DNA of 64,000 nucleotides from Corallococcus soli (GTDB lineage Bacteria > Myxococcota > Myxococcia > Myxococcales > Myxococcaceae), in contig NZ_JAAIYO010000003.1 in the NCBI RefSeq assembly GCF_014930455.1, positions 372,001-436,000 on the forward strand. The letters run 5' to 3'. Numbering within the stretch: position 1 is the first letter of the stretch; every line of letters begins with the position of its first letter. The notes under the pieces were generated by a model, which was given only the letters and a program-made list of their open reading frames with translations, made no database searches and was not told where the DNA came from. The translations under genes were made by a program, and so were the position numbers. Shown one piece after another: positions 48,067 through 56,741 of this stretch.

Positions 48067-48453
48067 TTAGCGCGGCGACAGCAACTGCGAGACGTGCTCG
48101 GCCAGGGCAGGCAGCGGCTGGGGCTTGCTCAGCACCAGGTCCACCCCCAGCGCCCGGGCCCGGCGGCCCAGCTCCGGGGTGGCGAACGCCGTCAGCAATA
48201 CCATGCGCGTGGCGGGGGACGCCTCCCTCAGGCGCTCCGCGATGAGCAGCCCCTCCTCCGACAGCGTCCCGCTCAGCCGCAGATCGCTGATGACCAGGTC
48301 GTAGTGCCCGTGCGTCACCCGCTCCAGCGCCCCGTCCAGGTCGGAGGCCGAGTCCACCGCGTACCCCGCGCTGACGAAGAAGCGGCCGAGCACCCAGCAC
48401 AGCACGGCTTCGTCATCGATGATCAACAGGTTCCGGGGCACGCAGGGGGACAT
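48067..48453 (-). CDS. Single-domain response regulator
   Basis: A receiver of about 128 residues. The acidic pocket is LLIIDDE, the phospho-Asp is residue 57 (LVISDLRL), the strand Thr is VLLTAF and the Lys is LSKPQ. No output domain. It is followed after 32 bp by the OmpA gene, so it may be co-transcribed. The start may be ATG 48453, ATG 48459 or GTG 48441; none has a ribosome site. A sigma-54-like promoter sits at 48455-48470, which would put the transcript start about 3 nt before the GTG. Confidence 0.9.
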   Translation of the reverse strand: MSPCVPRNLLIIDDEAVLCWVLGRFFVSAGYAVDSASDLDGALERVTHGHYDLVISDLRLSGTLSEEGLLIAERLREASPATRMVLLTAFATPELGRRARALGVDLVLSKPQPLPALAEHVSQLLSPR

Positions 48454-48454
48454 G

Positions 48455-48470
48455 AGCAAGGAGGGGGCCA
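48455..48470 (-). promoter_or_regulatory. Candidate sigma-54 promoter at the response-regulator start
   Basis: The minus strand reads TGGCCCCCTCCTTGCT. It has the GG and GC elements exactly 10 nt apart and both the TGGC and TTGC cores. The predicted start of transcription (about 48444) falls at the first codons of the gene. Confidence 0.45.
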
Positions 48471-48603
48471 GCTTCGGGACGGCAGGGGGGACTGAGTACT
48501 TCCAGGTGCTTGCACGGCATGGCGGCGCGGACGGGGCGGATGCGTCCAGCTCCCGGAATCCATTTTCCAGAATCCGGATCCGCGCCTCGTGCGGTGCGGC
48601 GCG

Positions 48604-49017
48604 TCACTCCCGCATGGGGATGGGGTGCAGCTCATCCTCGTTGGCCGCGTGGGGGATGAGCGCGGACAGGTGGAGGATGAGCACCGGCATCAGCTGCGGC
48701 TTGGGCAGCAGCTTGGTGACACCGCTGGCCCACGCAAGCTGGCGCACCTCGTCCAGGGGCAGGGCCGTCATCAGCAGGATGGGGACGATGGCGTCCTGGA
48801 GCCGCAGCTCCCGCGCGAACGTCAGCCCTTCGTCCATCCCGGGCCGGCCGAACGGATGGTCGATGATCACCGCGTCGAACAGGTTGGAGTCCAACTGACT
48901 GCGCGCCTGCGCATCCGTGCGGGCCGTGAAGACGGTGAAGCCCGCGGCCGTCAGGTGGCGCGCCGTCGCCCCACGAACCGGGGGCTTCGAATCGAGGAGG
49001 AGGATTTTCCCGTGCAT
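48604..49017 (-). CDS. Single-domain response regulator
   Basis: A receiver of 137 residues with phospho-Asp53 (VIIDHPFGRPG), Thr in LLMTALP and Lys in LLPKPQ. The strand-1 acidic site reads LLLDSKPP, with only one acidic residue instead of two. It starts at the ATG 49017; the frame continues upstream without a better start. No ribosome site is visible, but a sigma-54-like promoter lies immediately upstream. Its partner kinase is unknown; the kinase 50519-52639 is nearest. Confidence 0.88.
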   Translation of the reverse strand: MHGKILLLDSKPPVRGATARHLTAAGFTVFTARTDAQARSQLDSNLFDAVIIDHPFGRPGMDEGLTFARELRLQDAIVPILLMTALPLDEVRQLAWASGVTKLLPKPQLMPVLILHLSALIPHAANEDELHPIPMRE

Positions 49018-49029
49018 GCCCCAGGGCAG

Positions 49030-49045
49030 TGCAGTGGGTGTGCCA
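49030..49045 (-). promoter_or_regulatory. Candidate sigma-54 promoter upstream of the receiver gene
   Basis: The minus strand reads TGGCACACCCACTGCA, matching the -24 TGGCAC core and the -12 TGCA with the right 10-nt GG-to-GC spacing. The predicted transcript start is about 49019-49020, only 2-3 nt before the ATG, implying a leaderless message. Confidence 0.5.
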
Positions 49046-49118
49046 TGGACGCTCGCGCGGCCCAATCCCAGTCAATGCGCGGGATTGGCGCGGTGGGCCG
49101 GCTCCAGCGCGCCGGCGG

Positions 49119-49151
49119 ATTCCAGGTTCTGGAATGTCCTCCGGAATCCGG
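49119..49151. promoter_or_regulatory. Palindromes upstream of the sigma-54-like promoter
   Basis: ATTCCAG-GTT-CTGGAAT (49119-49135) and CCGGA-A-TCCGG (49141-49151). They lie about 80-110 bp upstream of the promoter candidate at 49030, a usual place for enhancer sites. Related words (ccggaatcc, ttccag, gaatccgg) recur at 48554-48577 before the other receiver gene. Confidence 0.45.
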
Positions 49152-49181
49152 ACGGCGCCAGGGCCGCGGCGGCCCCATTCA

Positions 49182-50522
49182 TCAGGAGCCCCGGTGCTGC
49201 CAGCCCTTGAGCTTCGCGTAGAGCGAGCTGCGGGAGATGCCCAGCTTCGTCGCCGCGCGCTCCACGTGGCCGCCCTCGCGCGCCATCACCCGCTCGATGT
49301 GGCGGCGCTCCAGCTCCTCCAGGGTGAGATCCTCGCCCAGGGGCTCCTCGTGTGGGACGGACTCGAATCTCAGGTCGCCCCGGGACAGGCGGCTGGCCCC
49401 GGACAGGAGCACGGCGCGCTCCAGCACGTTCCTCAGCTCCCGGATGTTGCCCGGCCAGCCGTACGCCATCAGGGCCTTCTCCGCGTCGGGCTCCAGCTCC
49501 ACCTGGCCCCGGCCGCGCGCGCCGCCCATCTCCGCGAGGAAGTGGCGGGCGAGCACCGGCACGTCCTCGGCGCGCTCGCGCAGGGCGGGGACGTGGAGGA
49601 TGAGGGTGCTGATGCGGAAGTACAGGTCGCTGCGGAAGCGCTTCTCGCGCGAGGCCAGGGACAGGTCCTGGTGCGTGGCGGCCACCAGCCGCACGTCCAC
49701 GCGCCGATCCTTCACGTCGCCCACGCGCCGGAAGCGCTTCTCCTCCAGCACCTTGAGCAGCTTGGGCTGGACGGCCACGTCCATGTCGCCAATCTCATCC
49801 AGGAACAGGGTGCCCCGGTCCGCCACCTCCAGCAGGCCCTGCTTGGCGGCCACCGCGCTGGTGAAGGCGCCCTTCTCATGGCCGAACAGCTCCGAGTCCA
49901 GCAGGTCCTTGGACAGCGCGGCGCAGTTGAGGTCCACGAAGGGCGCGTCCTTGCGCACGCCCCCTTCGTGCAGCCAGCGCGCGAGCACGCTCTTGCCGCT
50001 GCCCGTCTCACCGGTGACGAGCACCGGGCTGTCGCTGTCGCGCACGCGCTCCGCCTGGTCGCGCAGGGCCCGGATGGCGGCGCTGTCACCCAGGAAGGGA
50101 TCCACCTGGGAGCGCGCCGTGCGCGAGCGGTCCGCGGCGTGGCGCTGGCGCTCGCGGCGCTGGGACACCAGCCGCTCCAGCACGACCTTGAGCACCGCCA
50201 GCTCCACGGGCTTCGTGAGGAACTGTTCGGCGCCCTCCTTCACGGCCTGGACCGCCAGCTCGATGGAGCCGTGGCCGGTGAGCACCACCAGGGGCACCGC
50301 CGCGTCAATCTCCTTGAGCCGGGGCAGCAGCTCCAGCGCGGTGCCGTCCGGCAGCCGGTAGTCGATGACGGCCACGTCGGGCCGGTGGGAGCGGAAGCCC
50401 TCCTGGGCCTCGGCCACGCTGGTGGCCTCATCCACGTCGAACCCGTGCTGGGTGAGGTAGCCCTTCATGCCCAGGCGGACGCCGGGCTCGTCGTCCACGA
50501 GCAGGATGCGGGTGCGGGTCAT
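49182..50522 (-). CDS. NtrC-type response regulator with a GAFTSA loop
   Basis: A 446-residue regulator with receiver (Asp54 in AVIDYRLPDG), AAA+ domain and Fis-type helix-turn-helix (ERAATKLGISRSSLYAKLKG). Walker A is GETGSGKS and Walker B GTLFLDEIGD. The sigma-54 contact loop reads GAFTSA rather than the canonical GAFTGA. Substitution of this Gly often disables sigma-54 contact in studied NtrC proteins, but natural variants exist. Its start overlaps the kinase stop (ATGA), so the pair is coupled. It may activate the -24/-12 candidates beside the two single-domain regulators downstream. Confidence 0.94.
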   Translation of the reverse strand: MTRTRILLVDDEPGVRLGMKGYLTQHGFDVDEATSVAEAQEGFRSHRPDVAVIDYRLPDGTALELLPRLKEIDAAVPLVVLTGHGSIELAVQAVKEGAEQFLTKPVELAVLKVVLERLVSQRRERQRHAADRSRTARSQVDPFLGDSAAIRALRDQAERVRDSDSPVLVTGETGSGKSVLARWLHEGGVRKDAPFVDLNCAALSKDLLDSELFGHEKGAFTSAVAAKQGLLEVADRGTLFLDEIGDMDVAVQPKLLKVLEEKRFRRVGDVKDRRVDVRLVAATHQDLSLASREKRFRSDLYFRISTLILHVPALRERAEDVPVLARHFLAEMGGARGRGQVELEPDAEKALMAYGWPGNIRELRNVLERAVLLSGASRLSRGDLRFESVPHEEPLGEDLTLEELERRHIERVMAREGGHVERAATKLGISRSSLYAKLKGWQHRGS

Positions 50523-52639
50523 GGGGCGCGGGAAGCAGGGGAAGGGCCGGGGGCCGGGGGACTGACGGGCAGCAGGATGGTCACCTCGGCGCCTCCGGCC
50601 GGGAGGTTGGACAGGCGGATGCGGCCCTGGTGCTCTTCCAGGATGCGCTGGACGATGGACAGCCCCAGGCCGGTGCCGCCCCGGCGCTTGCTGAAGAAGG
50701 GCTCGAAGACGTGGGGCAGGTCCTCCGCCTTGAAGCCCGGCCCCCCGTCGTGGACGGTGCAGCGCACCCACGCGCGGCCCGCCTCCTCCACGGCCTCCAC
50801 CGCCATGTGCACGGTGCTGCCCTGGGGCGAGTGCTGCACGGCGTTCTCCACCACGTTGCGGAAGACGTGGAACAGGCGGCGTGAATCCATGCGCACCGGC
50901 GGCAGCCCGTCCGCCAGGTGCCGCGTGAGCTTCACCGCCGCCTTCTCCCCGGCCAGCTCGCACGAGGACAGGGCCTCCGACACCACGGACGTCACCGCGC
51001 CGTCCGTCCACTCGCCCCGCGCGGGCCGCCCGTATTCGAAGAGCTCCTGGGTGAGGTGCGTGAGCCTGCGCACCTCGCCGCGCAGCACGTCCAGGTAGGG
51101 CTGCAATTCAGGGCGCGTGCCGAAGGTGGCCTCCACCGCGTCCACCACGGCGGAGATGGAGAACAGCGGGTTTCTCACCTCGTGGGCCACGCCCGCGACG
51201 ATGGCGCCCATCGCGGCCATCGTCTCACTGCGGCGCACGTGCGCCTGCAACTCCAGCAGCCGGGTGATCTCCGTGCCCACCAGGATGATGCGCGGGTCCT
51301 CGCTGCCGGCCTCATCCACCCACGCGGCGGCCAGCTCCCAGGTGCGGCCGGACGCGGCGTCGTGCACCTGCCGGTTCGCGCTGCCGTGCGTCTGGCGCAG
51401 CTCCTCCACCAGCGGCCCCGCGCTGGACCAGGGGGGCGCGTCCGACGTGGAGGACAGGGGCTGGCCGGAGGGGTCGGCTTCCTGGAAGAGCGCGAGCGCG
51501 GCGCCGTTGAGGCGGTGGACGACGCCGTCCGCGCTCAGCACCACCAGCGGCGACGACACCGCGTCGAAGGTGCGGCGCCACTCGGTGGCGGAGCGGCGGA
51601 AGCTGTCGTGCAGGCGCTGGCGCAGGTCGTCCGCCATCCGCCGGTCGGTGACGTCCGTGACGACGCAGCCCAGGTGCACGGCGCCCTGCGCATCCAGGCC
51701 GGAGGCGGCGGCGCGGCTGCGCACCCAGCGCACGCGGCCGTCGGCGCAGATGATCCGGTGCTCCACCTCCGCCTCCGCGCCCGGGGACATGCCTTCGATG
51801 CACTCGCGGTAGCGGACCCGGTCCTCCGGGTGGATCATCTCCGCCCACAGCGGCGCGGGCGTGCCCTCCGGCCCCGTGCCGGTGAAGGCGCTGGCGGGGT
51901 AGCCCGTGGTGCGCTCGATGACGGGCGTGCAGTAGAAGTCCCGCAGCACGCCGCCGCGCAGCTTGCCGCCCCACAGGTAGTCCGGCAGCGAGCGTGTGAG
52001 CACGTCCAGGCGCCCCTCGTGCTCCTGCAGGGACTGCTCGGCGCGCATCCGCTCCGTGACCTCCGACAGGGACGCGATGACGCCCAGCACCTCGCCGCCG
52101 GAGCCGCGCACGCGCGAATAGCCGCCGAACCAGAAGCGCGCCTCACCCGGGGCGGCGGGCGTCTCCACCTGGAGGCTGACGTCCTGCAGGGGTGTGTCCG
52201 TCTCCAGCGCGCGGGCGAGCCGGGGCGCGAGCACGGTGCCCAGCGCGGGCAGCACCTGGGTGACGTGGCGGCCCAGGTGCGCGCTCACGGGCAGGCCGTT
52301 CATCGCGGCCAGCGCGGCGTTGACGTGCACGTACTGGAGGTCCCGGTCGAAGAAGGCGAACCCCACCGGGGTGATGTCCATGACCGCGTCGCGCAGGGCC
52401 CGGGCGTCATCCGCGCGCTTCAGGGCCCGGGCGCATTCCTCCCGCGTCCGGGCCAGCGCGCGCAGGGCGACCCACACGCCGCCCGTCGCGAGCACCACCG
52501 CGCCCGCCACCAGGACGGCGATGCGGGGGACGGGGGCCCAGCCGCCGGTCCCCAGGGCCAACGCGCCCATGAGCGCACCGCAGGCGAGGACGAACCCGAG
52601 GGCCCGGAGCAGGGCTTGCGGCGGTGGCGAAGTGGACAT
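50519..52639 (-). CDS. Membrane PAS histidine kinase, NtrB-like
   Basis: A 706-residue kinase. Two N-terminal membrane helices (about 10-60) enclose almost no periplasmic loop, so sensing is probably intracellular or within the membrane. Three PAS domains follow (about 80-205, 210-345 and 355-455; HPEDRVRYRECIEG is typical). The HisKA box has His486 in VAGVAHEVRNPLFS. The ATPase domain shows VVENAVQHSPQ, DGGPGF and GTGLGLS. The stop overlaps the NtrC-type gene. Confidence 0.94.
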   Translation of the reverse strand: MSTSPPPQALLRALGFVLACGALMGALALGTGGWAPVPRIAVLVAGAVVLATGGVWVALRALARTREECARALKRADDARALRDAVMDITPVGFAFFDRDLQYVHVNAALAAMNGLPVSAHLGRHVTQVLPALGTVLAPRLARALETDTPLQDVSLQVETPAAPGEARFWFGGYSRVRGSGGEVLGVIASLSEVTERMRAEQSLQEHEGRLDVLTRSLPDYLWGGKLRGGVLRDFYCTPVIERTTGYPASAFTGTGPEGTPAPLWAEMIHPEDRVRYRECIEGMSPGAEAEVEHRIICADGRVRWVRSRAAASGLDAQGAVHLGCVVTDVTDRRMADDLRQRLHDSFRRSATEWRRTFDAVSSPLVVLSADGVVHRLNGAALALFQEADPSGQPLSSTSDAPPWSSAGPLVEELRQTHGSANRQVHDAASGRTWELAAAWVDEAGSEDPRIILVGTEITRLLELQAHVRRSETMAAMGAIVAGVAHEVRNPLFSISAVVDAVEATFGTRPELQPYLDVLRGEVRRLTHLTQELFEYGRPARGEWTDGAVTSVVSEALSSCELAGEKAAVKLTRHLADGLPPVRMDSRRLFHVFRNVVENAVQHSPQGSTVHMAVEAVEEAGRAWVRCTVHDGGPGFKAEDLPHVFEPFFSKRRGGTGLGLSIVQRILEEHQGRIRLSNLPAGGAEVTILLPVSPPAPGPSPASRAP

Positions 52640-52796
52640 GATGCGCGAGGAGCGCGGCGGACTCTACGATCCCTCGCCTCCACTTGCATCGCCGTCCAGG
52701 ACGGCCGGCGCTGACCGGGCCCCGGCCCCACGAAGCAACACGCTCCGTGGAGGGCGGAGCGCCACGTCTGGCGGACGCGGCGCCCGCGCCCGTCTT

Positions 52797-53048
52797 TCAG
52801 AGGACCGCTGGCGCCGCGATGATGTCCGGCGGTCCGGGGCGGTTGGGATCATGCGCGGGCGGATCCTGGATGCCCGGCTCGATCTCAGGATCCTGCTGGG
52901 GCGGCGGAGGTTCCCGGCGCTCGGGCTCCCGCTGCGGCGGATCCTTCTCCGGGACGGTGGGCCGGGGCGGCTCGATCTCAGGCGTGGGCTTCGGCTCCGG
53001 CTCCGTCACGGGCTTCGTCGGTGGGTTTGTCTGTGGGTTCGTCGGCAT
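52797..53048 (-). CDS. Small proline-rich protein
   Basis: An 83-residue product made mostly of Pro, Glu, Lys, Arg and Asp (PTKPVTEPEPKPTPEIEPP and similar), with no signal peptide. It is probably unstructured. GGAGG lies very close (2 nt) to the ATG at 53048; an ATG 24 nt upstream (53072) is an alternative. Coding bias is reasonable, but composition alone makes function unreadable. Confidence 0.5.
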   Translation of the reverse strand: MPTNPQTNPPTKPVTEPEPKPTPEIEPPRPTVPEKDPPQREPERREPPPPQQDPEIEPGIQDPPAHDPNRPGPPDIIAAPAVL

Positions 53049-53147
53049 GTCCTCCCACACTGCGCATGCCACTCCGTGCGGGCACCGGGCCCGGCCTCCC
53101 GGTGTCAGCCGGTTGGGTGGTTCTCAACGAACGCCGGCGACCGCGGG

Positions 53148-53678
53148 TCATCCGCCCGGCGCGGGCGCGAAATCGTCGGCATCCAGGGAGGCGCGGCCAT
53201 CACCGTCCGCCAGGGAGGACCGATGCGCGGCCCACACCTCCACCACCGCCTCGATGCGCGGCGTGAGGTGGAGCATGGAGCTGGGAAAGCAGCGCATGGG
53301 CAGCGCCGCGAAGAGCTGCCGCGCCCGTTCGGCCTCCGACGGGCTGGCCACGGCGACGTGGGGGCGCACGATGAGGTCGGTGAAGCAGGGGGCATGCTCC
53401 GGGCCACCGCTCACCAGCCGGGCCATCGCGGTGCTCTGGTAGAAGAGGACGCGCACGCCCGCCTCCCTGGCGTCATCCAGGAAGGCCTGGAGGGCCCGCC
53501 CCTCCACCGCGCCCAGCAGCAGGGCCTCCGGCGCCCATCCTCCCTGGGTGGTGTCGACCACCCCGTTCATGGGCGGACCGATGGGCACGGGGGGCGCCTG
53601 GTCGCTCGTCAGCACCGCACCCCGCTCGCCTTGCCAATAGAGGCGCGTTTCGTACTCGGTGATGGAAATGGAAGTCAT
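53148..53678 (-). CDS. OsmC-family protein lacking the peroxidatic Cys
   Basis: A 176-residue OsmC-fold protein (TRLYWQGERGAVLTSDQAPP, WAPEALLLGAV, FTDLIVRPHVAV). OsmC and Ohr enzymes reduce organic hydroperoxides with two cysteines. The first, normally in a segment like NSCLMMTFL after LLGAV, is absent: the segment is EGRALQAFL. The second Cys is kept (MRCFPSS). Peroxidase activity is therefore doubtful. GGGAGA lies 6 nt before the ATG at 53678. Confidence 0.88.
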   Translation of the reverse strand: MTSISITEYETRLYWQGERGAVLTSDQAPPVPIGPPMNGVVDTTQGGWAPEALLLGAVEGRALQAFLDDAREAGVRVLFYQSTAMARLVSGGPEHAPCFTDLIVRPHVAVASPSEAERARQLFAALPMRCFPSSMLHLTPRIEAVVEVWAAHRSSLADGDGRASLDADDFAPAPGG

Positions 53679-54112
53679 CGGGCGTCTCCCGGGCCAGGAC
53701 CCTGGCAATGCGGCTTCAACACGCATGCCACGCCAATGCTTCGCATTTCGCGAGTCATTGCCCTGGAGTCCGAGTCCTCCCAGGTAGGAGAGTGATCGCG
53801 AAGTCACACGCCCCCTGGCCCCAGATGCGGACCGCCAGGAACAGCCCTTCTGGACAGTATCGCCCCTGCTGGACTTGCCTCACATCCAGCCCCCTCTTGG
53901 CCTGACTTGGGGAGCTGCATGGACCTGAAGCAATGGGGTGGGGTGGGTGAAGTCAGTCGGGCCAGGGACACGTCTCTTGGATGAGCAGCCGTGCACGAGG
54001 GTCGTCCCATGCGTCTGGAAGGCCGCCTGCCGGAGGGTGGGCACCCTGAGGCCGCATGGTCACCGTCAGCACGCATCCCCTTCTAGCGAATCATGAATGG
54101 CGAGAGGCACCC
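53679..54112. other. Intergenic, no gene seen
   Basis: The stretch between divergent OsmC-like and SRPBCC genes has no frame with the usual third-position bias. It should contain both promoters, but I could not pick out a convincing -35/-10 or -24/-12 pair. Confidence 0.5.
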
Positions 54113-54598
54113 ATGTTCGAGGCCTATGCGAGTCAATTGATCCAGGCACCCGTGGATGTGGTCTGGGACCGGGTGGGAGGCTTTGACAGCCTTCCGCGCT
54201 GGCACCCGGGCATCGTCTCCAGTGAGCGGGTGGCCCACCCCGGGCCGGGGCCGGGGCCCTTGCGCCGCCTCACCACGAAGGACGGCGCGGTGTATCTGGA
54301 AGCGAGGCTGGAGCACGATGCGCACGCGCGAAGCTATGCGTACGCGATGCTGGAGGGCCCGCTGCCGGTGCGCGACTACCAGGCGAAGCTGCGGGTGACG
54401 CCGGTGACGGCGACCGGACAGACCTTCGTGGAGTGGTCCGCGACGTTCGCGCCCCAGCCCGGCCACGCGGACGAGGCGGAGGCCCTGGCCCGGAAGATCC
54501 GCGACGAATTGCTCGCTCCGGGGCTCAAGGGCCTGGCGCACACGTTCCTGCCGCCCGCCCCCCGGGTCCCCGCGCCGGAGCGGGAGTGGCGGCGCTGA
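54113..54598 (+). CDS. SRPBCC-family protein (polyketide-cyclase/START fold)
   Basis: A 161-residue protein of the SRPBCC helix-grip fold. It begins with the typical pattern IQAPVDVVWDRVGGFDSLPRW. The cavity-lining strands continue as GAVYLEARLEHDAHARSYAY, with FVEWSATFAP. Members bind hydrophobic small molecules; no catalytic residue can be named. The end is Pro/Arg-rich. GAGAGG lies 5 nt before the ATG at 54113. Confidence 0.9.
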   Translation: MFEAYASQLIQAPVDVVWDRVGGFDSLPRWHPGIVSSERVAHPGPGPGPLRRLTTKDGAVYLEARLEHDAHARSYAYAMLEGPLPVRDYQAKLRVTPVTATGQTFVEWSATFAPQPGHADEAEALARKIRDELLAPGLKGLAHTFLPPAPRVPAPEREWRR

Positions 54599-54746
54599 AG
54601 GCCCACAGCCGCTGGAGGGAGTGCACCGGGTCCTGCCCCTGCAAAGGTCCGAATCCGGTGAATCGCCCGGTGTCCCCGCGCGCGACGGTGTGAATCCCCT
54701 GGACTCCCGGGCAGCATCGTCCCCGACACCGGGAGGACAGGGGACC

Positions 54747-55574
54747 ATGAACACCATCAGCAATGACAGGCAGGGCGCGAAGGTGAGGCTGGAGCGCATC
54801 TCCGCGGCGCCTCCGAAGAAAGCGGACCGGGACCAGGCGAAGACGGAGTTCGACGCGCTGGGTGAGGAGCTGTTCGACCTCCAGGACCTCCTGTGGGGCG
54901 CGAAGATGAACTCCGTGCTCATCGTCCTGCAGGGACGCGACACCGCCGGCAAGGACGGCACCATCAAGCACGTGGTGGGCAGCCTCAACCCGCGCGGCGT
55001 GAGCGTCACCTCCTTCGGCGTGCCCAGCACCGAGGAGCGCGAACACGACTTCCTCTGGCGCGTCCACCGCGAGGCCCCGCGCAAGGGCGAGTTCGCCATC
55101 TTCAACCGCTCCCACTACGAGGACGTCCTCGTGGCGCGGGTGAACTCGCTGGTCCCCAAGCCGCTGTGGAAGCTGCGCTACCAGCACATCCGCGACTTCG
55201 AATCCCTGCTCGCCGAGCACGGCACCGTCGTCCTCAAGTTCTTCCTCCACATCAGCCAGGAGGAGCAGGAGCAGCGGCTGATCGCGCGCGAACAGGAGCC
55301 GCGCAAGGCGTGGAAGATCTCCGCCGGGGACTGGGAGGACCGCAAGCACTGGGCCGACTACACGCGCGCGTACGAGGAGGTCTTCGCCCGGACGTCCACC
55401 GAGCAGGCCCCGTGGCACATCGTGCCCTCGGACGCCAAGTGGTACCGCAACCTCGTGGTGGCCCGCGCGGTGGCGGAAGCCCTGCGCCCCTTCCGCCAGC
55501 GCTGGCAGGACCGGCTGGACGAGGTGGGCGTGGAGAAGAAGGCCGAACTCAAGGCGTGGCGCAAGAAGCGCTGA
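54747..55574 (+). CDS. ppk2: PPK2-family polyphosphate:nucleotide phosphotransferase
   Basis: A 275-residue PPK2. Walker A is LQGRDTAGKDGT (61-72) and Walker B lies in FNRSHYEDVL, followed by HWADYTRAYEEVF, as in single-domain PPK2 enzymes. They transfer phosphate between polyphosphate and AMP, ADP or GDP. The class (I or III) is not settled from the residues I can place. A GGAGG is 10 nt upstream of the ATG at 54747. The gene is separate from its neighbours by 150 and 110 bp. Confidence 0.93.
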   Translation: MNTISNDRQGAKVRLERISAAPPKKADRDQAKTEFDALGEELFDLQDLLWGAKMNSVLIVLQGRDTAGKDGTIKHVVGSLNPRGVSVTSFGVPSTEEREHDFLWRVHREAPRKGEFAIFNRSHYEDVLVARVNSLVPKPLWKLRYQHIRDFESLLAEHGTVVLKFFLHISQEEQEQRLIAREQEPRKAWKISAGDWEDRKHWADYTRAYEEVFARTSTEQAPWHIVPSDAKWYRNLVVARAVAEALRPFRQRWQDRLDEVGVEKKAELKAWRKKR

Positions 55575-55642
55575 GGCCGCGCCCGTGCGGACCGCTGACC
55601 CGGCCATGACATGGGGATGCGACAACGATGGCTGTCATCCGT

Positions 55643-55659
55643 CCCGGTGTGTCACCGGG
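55643..55659 (+). terminator. Perfect hairpin between ppk2 and the desaturase gene
   Basis: CCCGGTG-TGT-CACCGGG, 7-bp arms, 68 bp after the ppk2 stop and 25 bp before the desaturase start. It could be a terminator without a T-run or an operator. Confidence 0.4.
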
Positions 55660-55684
55660 CGGTCACCATTGGAGTCTCAGCGCC

Positions 55685-56686
55685 ATGGAACGAACCGCGT
55701 CGCCGTCGAGCAAGGACCTCATTGCCCGCACGCGTCCCTTCGCCACCCAGGACGCCGCGCGCTCGGGGTGGGCCCTGGCGTCCACCTATGCCGCGCTGGC
55801 GGGCGCGCTGGCGCTGGCGGTGGCCGCGCCCTGGTGGCCCCTGCGCATCGTGGGAGGCATCATTGAAGCGCTGGTCCTCATCCGCGCCTTCATCCTCTTC
55901 CACGACGCCATGCACGGCGCGCTGCTGCCGAAGTCGAGGTGGGCGAAGGCGCTCTTCCAGGTGCAGGGCATCCTGACGCTCACGCCCGCGCGCATCTGGA
56001 ACGACACGCACAACCACCACCACGCCAACACGGCGCGCATCGAGGCGGACTCCGCCGGCACTTTTGCCACCTGGACCACCGAGCAGTGGCGCAAGGCCAC
56101 GGGCTGGCAGCGGCTGGGCTACATGGTGGAGCGCCACCCGGTGACGCTGCTGTTCGGCTACGTCACCGCCTTCCTCATCAGCCTGTGCCTGGTGCCGTTC
56201 GTGAAGAACCCGAAGCGCTACTGGACGTCCGGGCTCGCGTTCGGTCTGCATGTCGCGCTGTCGGTGGCCGTCTGGCATTTCCTCGGGCTCGCGGTGTACC
56301 TGTGCGCCTTCGTGGGGCCGCTGTTCGTGGCGTACGCGCTGGGCACGTACCTGTTCTATTCGCAGCACAACTTCGACAACGTGGCCATCCTGCCGGACGC
56401 GGCCTGGACGCACGCGGACGCGGCGCTGGAGGCCAGCAGCTACCTGCGCTGCGGGCCGGTGATGGCGTGGTTCACGGGCAACATCGGCTATCACCACGTG
56501 CACCACCTCAACCCGCGCATCCCGTTCTACCGGCTGCCGGAGGCGATGGCGGCCCTGCCGGAGCTGCAGGCGCCCCACGTCACCACGCTCACGCTGAAGG
56601 ACGTGGTGGGCTGCCTGCGCTTGAACCTTTGGGATCCGGCGCTGGGCCGGATGGTGCGCTACCGCGACGCGGTCGCCAGCTACTGA
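55685..56686 (+). CDS. Membrane fatty acid desaturase
   Basis: A 333-residue di-iron desaturase of the DesA/FADS type. The three histidine boxes are present: HDAMHG (73-78), HNHHHAN (109-115) and HHVHH near residue 275. About four membrane helices are spread between them. It should introduce a double bond into membrane lipid acyl chains or a related substrate. The ATG at 55685 has GGAG 10 nt upstream; earlier in-frame ATG at 55628 lacks one. Confidence 0.95.
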   Translation: MERTASPSSKDLIARTRPFATQDAARSGWALASTYAALAGALALAVAAPWWPLRIVGGIIEALVLIRAFILFHDAMHGALLPKSRWAKALFQVQGILTLTPARIWNDTHNHHHANTARIEADSAGTFATWTTEQWRKATGWQRLGYMVERHPVTLLFGYVTAFLISLCLVPFVKNPKRYWTSGLAFGLHVALSVAVWHFLGLAVYLCAFVGPLFVAYALGTYLFYSQHNFDNVAILPDAAWTHADAALEASSYLRCGPVMAWFTGNIGYHHVHHLNPRIPFYRLPEAMAALPELQAPHVTTLTLKDVVGCLRLNLWDPALGRMVRYRDAVASY

Positions 56687-56727
56687 GGCCTCACCCCGCT
56701 GGGAGGGGGCAATGTAGGGTCCCGGAC

Positions 56728-56741
56728 GCGCGGATCCGCGC
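56728..56741. terminator. GC-rich palindrome after the desaturase gene
   Basis: GCGCGGATCCGCGC, perfect and 42 bp downstream of the stop. It is too tight for a good loop, so the function is uncertain. Confidence 0.3.
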
